Part shown: positions 15,979 through 23,602 of the stretch, one piece after another
Numbering within the stretch: position 1 is the first letter of the stretch
How the letters are laid out: the number at the start of each line of letters is the position of its first letter
Assembly: GCF_034651555.1 (NCBI RefSeq)
Contig: NZ_JAYEEQ010000001.1
Coordinates: forward strand, 310,001-374,000
Reading direction: 5' to 3'
DNA length: 64,000 nucleotides
DNA from: Aurantibrevibacter litoralis
GTDB lineage: Bacteria; Bacteroidota; Bacteroidia; Flavobacteriales; Flavobacteriaceae
Notes under the pieces: model-generated
Database searches by the model: none
What the model was told of the DNA's origin: nothing
Seen by the model: the letters and a program-made list of their open reading frames with translations, nothing else
Position numbers and translations under genes: made by a program

Positions 15979-17304
15979 CTAAACACCTAATAATTCATAC
16001 ATGTTAAGTTGTTCATTGGGTTGGGCACGGGCTAGGTAGCCTACTTTCTTAACCTTATTTGCATTATAAAATCTATTTCGTACCTGCTTTGCCATGTGAG
16101 AAAGTATAGACCTTTCATACTTTGGGCCATGACTGCGGTTGCTTGGTATCAAATCCAATCTTAAACGTTCAAAGGTCTTAGGATCGTTCTTTTGTAGGTA
16201 CCTCAAAGTTTTAATTCTAATGTAATTTGGGATAGATGCATTTGCCTTTATGGTACCTTCATGCTCGAGAGTCAAACCGGTAACTCTACACCTAATTTTT
16301 GATAGATCGGTATAGGTGCAAATTTGCTTTATATAAGGTGGCAAATCTGCACCTTTTAAGGCTTGTTTTGAAGCTAAATTTTTAGGTGGCAAATCTGCAC
16401 CTTTTACAACCTGTGGTTTAAATAATTCATCTAATTTTTGCTTAATATTTTGAAGTAAAAGTGAATGTACATTTTTACCAATCCTATTGAGAAAATCCAT
16501 ATACTTTTCTTTTTCTCTCACAAACTGATTTCTATATCCATTCAAATGGCCGGTCCATGTATATGGATTTAAAAACTCCCTTTCATTTTCTGATAGTAAC
16601 TTTTTATCTATGGTCTGGTCCAAAATCAACATTTCCGAACCTACCAATAGAAGTTCTTTCTTCATTTCCAGATATACACTAGGTTTCATCAAATCCATTA
16701 TTGTGTTAATACCGAGTTTACTTATGTATTGAGATTGGCGGGTTTTAATCTCCAGCCTAACTGTATCCCTACTGCAAAATTTAGGGAACTGTACGCCTTT
16801 AGAATACCATTTGATAATTTTATATCCATTTGCCCGACCGTTATTTTTTGTGGTATATGATTTCTTTGAAAATCCCAACTCATCATCTGCTAAAAATTTA
16901 GTCCGTTTCCAATATTCGGTATGGAGTATTACATTAGGGGCGTAATTCTGCATTCTGAAATTGATTCCGTATTCCATGCCAACTAATTTCACACTTGTTA
17001 ATACATCTAATCCAAATCTCCTAAAAACCGTCTGTAAAACGCTGATACAAGTATCAACATGAAAGTCATTAGCATTATGAAGATTATCGTTAAAGTACCG
17101 GTGAACGGAAAAAAGAATCTCCAATTTGTTTTTATGTAAGCAGAACAATATTTTCTTAAATTCCTTGGTTTCCTTAACAATAATCGTGGTGTAATCGATA
17201 TGTGATAACCTTTCCTGGTGATCATACCAGATAAGATCTGGATGGTTCCAAATTTGCTGTACTTCATCCTTATCAAAAACGATTATCTTTAAGAAGTCCA
17301 ACAA
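15979..17304 (-). CDS. Probable phage/plasmid replication protein (gene II/X-like)
   Basis: A 441-residue protein whose layout follows gene II/X (Phage_CRI) replication initiators used for rolling-circle replication. It starts LDFLKIIVF, then ILFSVHRYFNDNLHNANDF, SVKLVGMEYGINF, and RLEIKTRQSQYISKLG followed by a conserved-looking NTIMDLM. The C-terminal third has Cys pairs (CTYTDLSKIRCRVTG) and a basic tail. There is no ATG: TTG codons at 17304 and 17301 follow an in-frame stop at 17311-17313, so a TTG start is needed. The gene contains an in-frame direct repeat encoding KGADLPP twice. No known catalytic Tyr motif is obvious by eye, so the assignment rests on overall pattern. Confidence 0.55.
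   Translation of the reverse strand: MLDFLKIIVFDKDEVQQIWNHPDLIWYDHQERLSHIDYTTIIVKETKEFKKILFCLHKNKLEILFSVHRYFNDNLHNANDFHVDTCISVLQTVFRRFGLDVLTSVKLVGMEYGINFRMQNYAPNVILHTEYWKRTKFLADDELGFSKKSYTTKNNGRANGYKIIKWYSKGVQFPKFCSRDTVRLEIKTRQSQYISKLGINTIMDLMKPSVYLEMKKELLLVGSEMLILDQTIDKKLLSENEREFLNPYTWTGHLNGYRNQFVREKEKYMDFLNRIGKNVHSLLLQNIKQKLDELFKPQVVKGADLPPKNLASKQALKGADLPPYIKQICTYTDLSKIRCRVTGLTLEHEGTIKANASIPNYIRIKTLRYLQKNDPKTFERLRLDLIPSNRSHGPKYERSILSHMAKQVRNRFYNANKVKKVGYLARAQPNEQLNMYELLGV
16336..16406. repeat. Iteron-like repeat inside the replication-like gene
   Basis: Two identical 23-bp copies (16336-16358 and 16384-16406), 48 bp apart and so in the same frame, each containing GGTGGCAAATCTGCACC with AGGTG/CACCT ends as a small dyad. 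A partial third copy (GGTGCAAATTTGC) begins at about 16316. Both full copies encode KGADLPP. Confidence 0.7.
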
Positions 17305-17314
17305 TTTTTTTTAG

Positions 17315-17322
17315 TACCTTTG
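17315..17322 (+). promoter_or_regulatory. Candidate -7 promoter element for an antisense-strand small RNA
   Basis: TACCTTTG matches TAnnTTTG exactly on the plus strand, against the direction of the surrounding genes. A good -33 TTTG is not seen. It would start a transcript of about 75-85 nt that ends at the hairpin at 17382-17404. Confidence 0.4.
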
Positions 17323-17329
17323 GGTTATG

Positions 17330-17413
17330 GATATGGGTTCACTTTTCTTATATCCTCGAATCTGAACAATTCAAAAAAGCAACACCGCTACGCCATAGCG
17401 GTGTTTTTGTTTT
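17330..17413 (+). ncRNA. Candidate small RNA of the element
   Basis: The 84-bp segment lies between a consensus -7 element and a strong hairpin with a TTTTTGTTTT tail, contains no ORF, and sits between the replication-like gene and the 217-residue gene in opposite orientation to both. It could be a regulator of replication copy number, as countertranscribed RNAs are in many replicons. Only the signals support it. Confidence 0.35.
17382..17413. terminator. Bidirectional terminator hairpin
   Basis: ACACCGCTA (17382-17390), loop CGCCA, TAGCGGTGT (17396-17404): a perfect 9-bp stem with a T-rich tail rightward and TTTTTT leftward after a short GC step. It would end the leftward unit that holds the 217-residue gene and separate it from the replication-like gene. 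Confidence 0.75.
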
Positions 17414-18065
17414 ACTCCTTTAATTGATAAATATTTTCCCAATTCGGTGCAGCCATATAACCATTTCCATGAGGTACGCCTTTTATAATGGGTTTGAGAA
17501 TGCCATAGATTTCGGATGCTTGTATGCCTAACCGTACACTATCGCTTAATGATGGAATGGTAACTATATTCTCATTCTGGGCTTTGTTAATAGCATCCGA
17601 AATGGTCTGGGCATGCTTTAGTACAATGTTTTGTCGTTCATTACGGGTATAGTATGTATAAAAGGCCTCTATGTCCTTTTTCAATTCTGAGGATGGCAAA
17701 AAGTCACTTTCCGTAATCTCGAAACTATCTAAATCAGACGTGCGCACGTTCCTGTGTTCGTTCATCAACTTTATGAGGTGCAATGGGTCCCGACCGTGCA
17801 ACCCAATAATTGCGTCATCTGTAGCATTTGGAAGGTTCATTTTTATTTTTAGTAGGCGTAATACTGTGGGGTACTTACCCCTAATTACTTCCTTTTTCTG
17901 AGCAGGTGAAAGGTCAAAGCCTAAGAAGTTAGTGGCTGCTTCAATTATTGACTTGTACGCCTCTACAGTCTCTACCGTTACTTCCTTTTTCCTTTTTTGG
18001 ATGGCATAGTCATCCTTAAATAGTAACTGTTTATTCTTAAATTCGTCTTTTACTACTACCATCAT
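17412..18065 (-). CDS. Hypothetical protein of integrated element
   Basis: A 217-residue soluble protein of unknown family. It is mainly charged and helical; visible features are an N-terminal Lys-rich region, FLGFDLSPAQKKEVIRGKYP around residue 50, an acidic middle (DLDSFEITESDFLPSSELKK) and a C-terminal GVPHGNGYMAAPNW. It follows the excisionase-like HTH gene by 17 bp in the same direction and ends at a strong terminator, so the two form a short unit. Such a gene could help replication or excision, which is inference from position only. Confidence 0.55.
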   Translation of the reverse strand: MMVVVKDEFKNKQLLFKDDYAIQKRKKEVTVETVEAYKSIIEAATNFLGFDLSPAQKKEVIRGKYPTVLRLLKIKMNLPNATDDAIIGLHGRDPLHLIKLMNEHRNVRTSDLDSFEITESDFLPSSELKKDIEAFYTYYTRNERQNIVLKHAQTISDAINKAQNENIVTIPSLSDSVRLGIQASEIYGILKPIIKGVPHGNGYMAAPNWENIYQLKE

Positions 18066-18082
18066 TTTTTAGTTTTGATTTG

Positions 18083-18364
18083 TTATTTTTTTAGTTGAAT
18101 TAAGGCAGCCTCTACCTCCGACCGTTTGTAAAGTACTGAACCAGCAAGGCCATAAGCGACCAATAGATTTCGCTTCGTGTAATTATGAACCGAACTCACG
18201 TTTACTTTCAAAAGTGCAGCTACTTCCGATCTGGTTAAATATTCTGTGGGTTTTTTCGGTTCGAAATGTTTGGCCATTTCGGCCAGTCTTTTTTCGGACC
18301 GTTTGTCAAGTTCTGATATGAACTCCTCTGGGTCTAAGTTTACAAATTGAATACTTCCGGACAT
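18083..18364 (-). CDS. HTH protein, excisionase-like (HTH_17 type)
   Basis: A 93-residue protein. Residues 43-88 form a winged HTH of the kind found in excisionases and MerR-like regulators: EYLTRSEVAALLKVNVSSVHN, then YTKRNLLVAYGLAGSVLYKR and SEVEAALIQLKK. The first 40 residues are acidic and Lys-rich. Proteins of this type in Bacteroidota elements usually lie near the integrase and direct excision, or regulate it. Here one gene of unknown function separates it from the integrase. The ATG at 18364 is clear. Confidence 0.72.
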   Translation of the reverse strand: MSGSIQFVNLDPEEFISELDKRSEKRLAEMAKHFEPKKPTEYLTRSEVAALLKVNVSSVHNYTKRNLLVAYGLAGSVLYKRSEVEAALIQLKK

Positions 18365-18447
18365 GACATATATTTTTGATTATATGTCAAAAGTCCTTTA
18401 GTTTAAATTGAACATTAGTGCTAAACAGTTTATTTTACTGTTTAATT

Positions 18448-19275
18448 TTATAAATTGTCGTGAAGTGCTTTAAATTCATGTGTAACAGATAGCCTCCGAA
18501 TTACACATTCTTTCATTACTTTTTTAATTTGTGAAGGAATTAAAAGTAAATTTTTATCGCTTTCTTCAGTTCCCTTCAACGTATTATTTATGTAAGGGTA
18601 TAGGTTTTTCAAGTTTGTTTTATTCTCTAAGTATTTTACCATTGGTAGGACTTTATGCCATTCAATGTTATCAAAAACAACCTTATTTTTAAATTTTTCT
18701 TTCTTGAAAGGATCCGGAAATATTAATCCTTGGGCAAATAAAATGCCTACCTCGGTAAATGTTTCCGTTTTTTTCTGATGAAACTCTTTTTTTGGTTCTG
18801 GTAGATTATCTAAATCCGGTTTTTTGGATTTAAAAGTATCATTCATTTGATCTAGAATCGATGTTTTAATATGAAAGAAGAATGCTGTGTATGCAGAATA
18901 TAATTCATACTTTTCCTTTTCTTCAATCGGATTATTTTGAAGAATATACCGTGCTCTAAAATTATGTGATGAGTTGTATTGTGTAATGTAATAAGTACTT
19001 AAATTTTGAAATTCTTCATAATTCAAATACTCACATCCAATAAGTAAGTTAACAATTAAAGGTCTTAATTTTTTATATCCGTTCCATGAACTACCAAAAT
19101 CTATTTTTTGAATATTTTCAAAATTTTCATTGGATAACGTTCCTTGACAGAAATAATTAAAATCAGGTGGAGAAATATTCCGTGGATCTTCTATTATTTC
19201 AAAAAACTCTGAAACCATTTTAGTTAGTTCGATGTATTGAATTGACCTAAGACTTCTATTTTCCATTGGCTGCAT
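18448..19275 (-). CDS. Hypothetical protein coupled to integrase
   Basis: A 275-residue soluble protein, rich in Asn, Lys, Phe and Tyr. It overlaps the end of the integrase gene by 20 bp in the same direction, so translation is probably coupled. I see no catalytic motif; features are ELTKMVSEFFEIIEDPRNIS near the start, HFNxRARY-like SSHNFRARYILQNNP in the middle and TEVGILFAQGLIFPDPFKKE in the second half. Proteins of about this size and composition accompany integrases in elements of this phylum, but I know no function. A second ATG 9 bases later (MENRSLRSI) is also possible as start. Confidence 0.6.
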   Translation of the reverse strand: MQPMENRSLRSIQYIELTKMVSEFFEIIEDPRNISPPDFNYFCQGTLSNENFENIQKIDFGSSWNGYKKLRPLIVNLLIGCEYLNYEEFQNLSTYYITQYNSSHNFRARYILQNNPIEEKEKYELYSAYTAFFFHIKTSILDQMNDTFKSKKPDLDNLPEPKKEFHQKKTETFTEVGILFAQGLIFPDPFKKEKFKNKVVFDNIEWHKVLPMVKYLENKTNLKNLYPYINNTLKGTEESDKNLLLIPSQIKKVMKECVIRRLSVTHEFKALHDNL

Positions 19276-20575
19276 TCTTTACCACGGTTAGATTACTTTG
19301 CTTTTTTGCCTTTAGTTCCATTTTGGCGTAATAATCCATGAACATGTCTACATGGTCCTCATTGTCAGTATTTAGGTAGGTCAAAAAGGAAGATTCTTTT
19401 TTATGATTTGTAACAGCCATAATCAATGGTGTGGGCAATTTCCCATAATGATTGCTTGCAAAACTTCTACGGCCTGAGTGAGTGCCTATATACTGCCATT
19501 TAGGCCGTAACTTTTTTAAGCCTCTACCGGTTTCCTTGTCTCTTAGCCTTCCCATGATCATTTCATCAATACCAGCCAATTTACAAACGGTCTTGAAATG
19601 CTTATTCAGTTTTTGAATACTTACCCTGTAAGGCAGTCCATTCTCGTAAATCTCCAATACCTTTGGCAAAACAGGGATAGTAACGGACTTATTTACTTTC
19701 TTTTGAATGAATTTAATTACGTAATGGGCACCTCTTTTTTTGAAGTTATCCGGGATTATTCTATCAATTAAATCCTTACCTCTTTGTCCGGTGTAACATG
19801 ATAAAATGAGATACTTTCTTGCATTTTCCAAGGCTGGATTATTCAATTCCGCTTTTTCAATTTTTTCTAAATCTTCAAACGAAAGATATATTACGTCCAT
19901 ATCTTCATCGTATGCAGTGCCTTTGCTGGAACTTACCTTATCTAAATCTCTGGCAACATCAACTTTTGATTTTGCTTCCTTACAAACGGTCTTTAAATCT
20001 GAAACCTTTTTATTGGTATAGGTAACGGAATATTTTTCACTTTCTAAAAGCCAACTTCTAAAAGAATCAAACCACGCCTTATCCAGCTGGTGAATTAAGT
20101 ATTCATTTTTCTTTTGGTACCGGGTGAATATTTTAAGTAGGTTGTTATAAGAATTTATACGGCTTTGACTAAGACCTATCCCCTTTTTTGCATTCTCCCT
20201 GGTGGCAGCTGTATTGATTATATGGTTTATCCAATAAAGCACCCTTTCATCCACATAGTCAGGCTGTGGAGGGTTATAATATTCATGCACCACTTGAATT
20301 AACCAATGCTTGCCTACTTTGGATTTATCTGTTTTGTGAAAGTGTTTTAAGATATGATCTCTTAAATACTGCAGTTTAATGTTAACCTCAGCTCGATAGG
20401 TTAGTATATTATTATCTTTTGTTCCCTGTAATCGCTTTTTCCAATACTCCTTTGAAACTTCCTCTTTTGAATTGGCAGCCCAAACATAATCGATACCATC
20501 TATGGTATAAAGTAGCCGTAATGATAGTGGTGCACGTTCCTTTTTGGAACGATAAAGAAAATTAACAGTGGCCAT
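19256..20575 (-). CDS. Tyrosine recombinase / phage-type integrase
   Basis: A 439-residue integrase that would insert and excise the element at tRNA-Leu. The N-terminal 100 residues form the arm-binding domain (MATVNFLYRSKKERAPLSLR), then a SAM-like core-binding domain (about 100-210) and a catalytic domain. Catalytic residues visible are Arg in CYTGQRGKDL, Lys in KKVNKSVTIP, His-x-x-Arg in HSGRRSFAS, the following His in VTNHKKESS and Tyr in FLTYLNTD. Size and layout are those of Bacteroidota integrases. It lies next to attR, reading inward, and two probable arm sites (11069 and 20610) match its expected N-terminal domain function. Confidence 0.93.
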   Translation of the reverse strand: MATVNFLYRSKKERAPLSLRLLYTIDGIDYVWAANSKEEVSKEYWKKRLQGTKDNNILTYRAEVNIKLQYLRDHILKHFHKTDKSKVGKHWLIQVVHEYYNPPQPDYVDERVLYWINHIINTAATRENAKKGIGLSQSRINSYNNLLKIFTRYQKKNEYLIHQLDKAWFDSFRSWLLESEKYSVTYTNKKVSDLKTVCKEAKSKVDVARDLDKVSSSKGTAYDEDMDVIYLSFEDLEKIEKAELNNPALENARKYLILSCYTGQRGKDLIDRIIPDNFKKRGAHYVIKFIQKKVNKSVTIPVLPKVLEIYENGLPYRVSIQKLNKHFKTVCKLAGIDEMIMGRLRDKETGRGLKKLRPKWQYIGTHSGRRSFASNHYGKLPTPLIMAVTNHKKESSFLTYLNTDNEDHVDMFMDYYAKMELKAKKQSNLTVVKNAANGK

Positions 20576-20609
20576 AGTGTAAATCTGAACATAACAAAAC
20601 TATAAAAAA

Positions 20610-20635
20610 TTGTACGATTATTGTACGATTGACTT
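20610..20635 (+). repeat. Right integrase arm-type site candidate
   Basis: Exact 26-bp copy of 11069-11094, again with two tandem TTGTACGATT words. It lies 35 bp upstream of the integrase start and about 130 bp inside attR. Downstream at 20647-20670 there is a further tandem ATTTTAGATT repeat. Confidence 0.72.
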
Positions 20636-20761
20636 AGATTTGTATGGATTATTTTAGATTATTTTAGATTGCTCCTTTTTAGTTAAAACCTGTGAACCCC
20701 TATAAAATATGATATTTATACAAGTATTTCCACCGCTTTACAAAATGTACAAATCTAAGGT

Positions 20762-20782
20762 TTCAAGTCCCGCCTCGAGTAC
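20762..20782 (+). repeat. attR core
   Basis: A 21-bp copy of the tRNA-Leu 3' end (identical to 11002-11022) that is not part of any tRNA gene here. It marks the right boundary of the integrated element. Confidence 0.93.
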
Positions 20783-20785
20783 AGG

Positions 20786-20827
20786 AATCCCTATTAATCG
20801 TATGATTGTTAGGGATTTATTTTTTTG
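20786..20827 (+). terminator. Displaced original tRNA-Leu terminator
   Basis: AATCCCTA (20786-20793) pairs with TAGGGATT (20810-20817), with an inner AATC/GATT stem, and is followed by TTATTTTTTT. It starts 4 bases after attR, the same spacing as the element-borne terminator after tRNA-Leu, so it is probably the original chromosomal terminator moved 9.8 kb away by the insertion. Confidence 0.75.
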
Positions 20828-21034
20828 TCAAAAAATGTAATAGTGCCTGCCTAATGCGCCTTCTCCTATTTTATTTTTGGGCAACTTTTGAAAATCACTT
20901 GCCATCTTTTAAATCTTATCCGTATCTTCAATTTTCGTTGCCTTAGATGCGCGTATATGTTTTTAATTCGCAAACTATGCTGCGCTGTTCTCTTATTTAC
21001 GGGCATCTTATAGGTCTAAAACAGTTTAATAGAT

Positions 21035-23419
21035 ATGAAGCAAGTTTTACTTTACAGTGGTATATTTTTTATAGGCACCTTTTGTCAGTTCGCTCAAGAG
21101 AACAATAGCTCGCCCCTAACGATCAAGGAAATTATGAAGGGGTACGATTTTGTAGGTCATCTCCCTTCGGAACCTTATTGGTCGGTTACTGGAACGGCTA
21201 TTTATTTTAATTGGAATCCCGTTGGCGCAGACAGCGATTCATTGTATGCTTATTCCTTAAAAAGTGCTTCCACGGAGAAACTCGACTTTGAAACAGTTTT
21301 GCAGTTGCCACCCTCCAAAAGGATGTACAGTAAAAATAAAACTAAAATAATATACGAAAAACACGGTGATATTTTCCTATTAGAAAAGGCTACAAATGCA
21401 GTTACCCAAATTACCAAAACAGTAGAAAAGGAGCACAGTCCACACTTTACGAACCAAGAAACAAAGGTCGCTTATACTAAAGGCGACAATATATACACAT
21501 GGGATATTGCTAAAGGCACAACGGAACAAGTCACCCATTTTGTAAATAAGAAGACGGAAAGCGATAAAAAAAGCGCTAAAGATGAATGGCTGCGACAAGA
21601 CCAATTGGCTTTGTTTGATGTACTTCGCGAACGCAAGGCCAAGAGCGAAAAAGCCAAGAAACAAACCGAACGCATAGCACAAAAGCGACCTTTAGAAATC
21701 GATATAGAAGAAAAATCTATTGACAGCCAGCAACTTAGTCCGGATGGGAAATATGTGACCTACATCACCGTAGAACGTCCCAAAATAGCACGAACGATGA
21801 TGCCGCACTATGTCACCGAATCCGGGTATACGGAAAATGAAAACACCCGCTCTAAGGTGGGTGATGAGCCCTCGAAGTACCAAATGTTTATATACGACCT
21901 TGCTCATAGAACGGTTTATCCTGTGGTGTTAGACAGTTTGGAAGGCTTGGATTATATTCCGGAATACACCAAGGAATATCCCGATAAACCCTATAAAAAT
22001 GAGTGTCGAATCGGTTCTATATCCGGTCCGGTTTGGAGTGCCGACGGCAAAAATTCCATCTTAGAGATTCGCAGTAATGATTATAAAGATCGATGGATTG
22101 TTTTGTTAGATGTCACCAACGGAAGTATTACCAACCTAAACCGCCAACACAATGAAGCTTGGATCGCTGGCCCCGGAATTGGGCGTTCTCAAGGCGGCAA
22201 TTTAGGGTGGATGCCAGATGATAACAGTATATGGTATCAATCAGAAAAAACCGGCTATGCTCATTTATATACTCTAGATCTCGTAACAAAAAAAGAAAAA
22301 GCACTTACATCAGGTGCCTTTGAGATCTATAATCCGTTCATTTCAAACGATAAAAAAAGGTGGTATTTTACGGCAAACCAATTACATCCGGGAGATCGCC
22401 AGTTTTACAGTATGCCAATTCTAGGCGGAAAAGTAACCCAACTTACTTCGATGACTGGTAATAACGATGTTACCTTATCTCCGGATGAGCGGCACATGGC
22501 GTTTCTATACTCATACGCAAATCAGCCAACAGAGTTGTACGTGCAACCGAACCCTATGTTCTCGAAATCAGATAAATTACCCTCAAGGATTACGCGCTCT
22601 ACTACAGACGCTTTTGAGAATTATAAATGGAAAGATCCGGAAATTATCACCTTTAAGGCAGCGGACGACGCCGAAGTATATGCTCGTCTATATCAACCCA
22701 AAACAGAGGTAAAAAATGGCGCAGCGGTAATTTTTGTCCACGGCGCTGGCTATTTGCAAAATGCGCATAAATGGTGGAGTAGCTACTACCGGGAATATAT
22801 GTTCCATAACTTGCTTGTAGATAATGGATATACCGTATTAGATATTGATTATCGTGGTAGCGCAGGCTACGGTGCAGATTGGCGCACCGGAATTTATCGC
22901 CATATGGGTGGAAAAGATTTGTCTGATCAGGTAGATGGTGCTAAATTATTGGTAAGCGAGTATGGTATTGATAAAAACAAAATTGGTATTTACGGCGGTT
23001 CTTATGGGGGCTTTATTACCTTGATGGCATTGTTTACCGCTCCGGATACTTTTAAAGCAGGAGGTGCCATACGCTCTGTAGGCGACTGGGCCGCGTATAA
23101 TCATGGCTATACGGCTCGGATTTTAAACACCCCGGTAACCGACAGTTTGGCGTACCGGAGAAGTTCGCCGATTTATTTTGCGGAGGGGCTTAAAGGCGAT
23201 TTACTTATTTTGCATGGAATGATTGACGACAATGTGCATTTTCAGGATATGGTACGGCTATCGCAACGTTTGATTGAACTCGGTAAGGAGAATTGGGAAA
23301 TGGCCATTTACCCGCTAGAACGGCATGGATTTGTGGAACCAAGTAGTTGGGTCGATGAATATACCCGCATTTATAAACTTTTTGATAAAAGTTTGTTGGG
23401 CAGTGATCCAAGAAAATAG
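21035..23419 (+). CDS. S9 family peptidase (prolyl oligopeptidase/DPP-IV type)
   Basis: A 794-residue secreted serine peptidase that removes dipeptides or cleaves after Pro-like residues. Residues 1-20 form a signal peptide (MKQVLLYSGIFFIGTFCQFA). Residues about 40-520 form a DPP-IV-like beta-propeller with repeats such as SPDGKYVTY and SPDERHMAFLYS. The C-terminal alpha/beta-hydrolase domain has the nucleophile Ser in YGGSYGGF (about 655), Asp in GMIDDNVHF (about 730) and His in ERHGFVEP (about 763). It is preceded by 250 bp after attR without other genes, so it is the first chromosomal gene to the right of the element. Confidence 0.9.
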   Translation: MKQVLLYSGIFFIGTFCQFAQENNSSPLTIKEIMKGYDFVGHLPSEPYWSVTGTAIYFNWNPVGADSDSLYAYSLKSASTEKLDFETVLQLPPSKRMYSKNKTKIIYEKHGDIFLLEKATNAVTQITKTVEKEHSPHFTNQETKVAYTKGDNIYTWDIAKGTTEQVTHFVNKKTESDKKSAKDEWLRQDQLALFDVLRERKAKSEKAKKQTERIAQKRPLEIDIEEKSIDSQQLSPDGKYVTYITVERPKIARTMMPHYVTESGYTENENTRSKVGDEPSKYQMFIYDLAHRTVYPVVLDSLEGLDYIPEYTKEYPDKPYKNECRIGSISGPVWSADGKNSILEIRSNDYKDRWIVLLDVTNGSITNLNRQHNEAWIAGPGIGRSQGGNLGWMPDDNSIWYQSEKTGYAHLYTLDLVTKKEKALTSGAFEIYNPFISNDKKRWYFTANQLHPGDRQFYSMPILGGKVTQLTSMTGNNDVTLSPDERHMAFLYSYANQPTELYVQPNPMFSKSDKLPSRITRSTTDAFENYKWKDPEIITFKAADDAEVYARLYQPKTEVKNGAAVIFVHGAGYLQNAHKWWSSYYREYMFHNLLVDNGYTVLDIDYRGSAGYGADWRTGIYRHMGGKDLSDQVDGAKLLVSEYGIDKNKIGIYGGSYGGFITLMALFTAPDTFKAGGAIRSVGDWAAYNHGYTARILNTPVTDSLAYRRSSPIYFAEGLKGDLLILHGMIDDNVHFQDMVRLSQRLIELGKENWEMAIYPLERHGFVEPSSWVDEYTRIYKLFDKSLLGSDPRK

Positions 23420-23602
23420 CACATTCTTGATTTCGTATCATTTCTACCTCTAAAAATCAAAAGAAACCGTATCTTACGGACTGTGAATTTTTTAATAAAA
23501 ATACGAAGCAATTGGAACATCAAACTCAGGATCACAAACGTTACACCTTTGTTTGCAACCCAAAATAGCACCCCCTTTTACACGTCTAAAATCTCATAAA
23601 CC

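Larger units (their letters stand above)
11002..20782. mobile_element. Integrated 9.8-kb element in tRNA-Leu, satellite-like
   Basis: The borders are a perfect 21-bp direct repeat (11002-11022 and 20762-20782) made of the tRNA-Leu T-arm and acceptor 3' end. Inside are a tyrosine integrase at the attR end, an excisionase-like HTH protein, an Xre-type HTH protein, a probable gene II/X-like replication initiator, and a minus-strand block that includes a tail tape-measure protein. I see no capsid, portal, terminase, tail sheath, lysis, Zot-like or conjugation gene. This set suggests a replicating phage satellite or a strongly reduced prophage. The long minus-strand module runs from the integrase almost to the left end; the left edge carries the divergent pair of the Xre gene and an unknown gene. 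Confidence 0.88.

Noticed and set aside
16951..17276. Second frame (89 codons) inside the replication-like gene on the same strand
   Set aside because: It overlaps fully with the longer frame that has family-like patterns and a consistent start region, so it is a shadow.
11002..20782. Filamentous (inovirus-like) prophage because of the gene II/X-like protein and small size
   Set aside because: There is no Zot/pI-type ATPase, no run of small coat proteins and no pIII-like adsorption protein, and a tailed-phage tape-measure protein is present.
11002..20782. Integrative conjugative or mobilisable element
   Set aside because: No relaxase, mobilisation, TraG or other conjugation gene is visible; the tape-measure protein points to phages.
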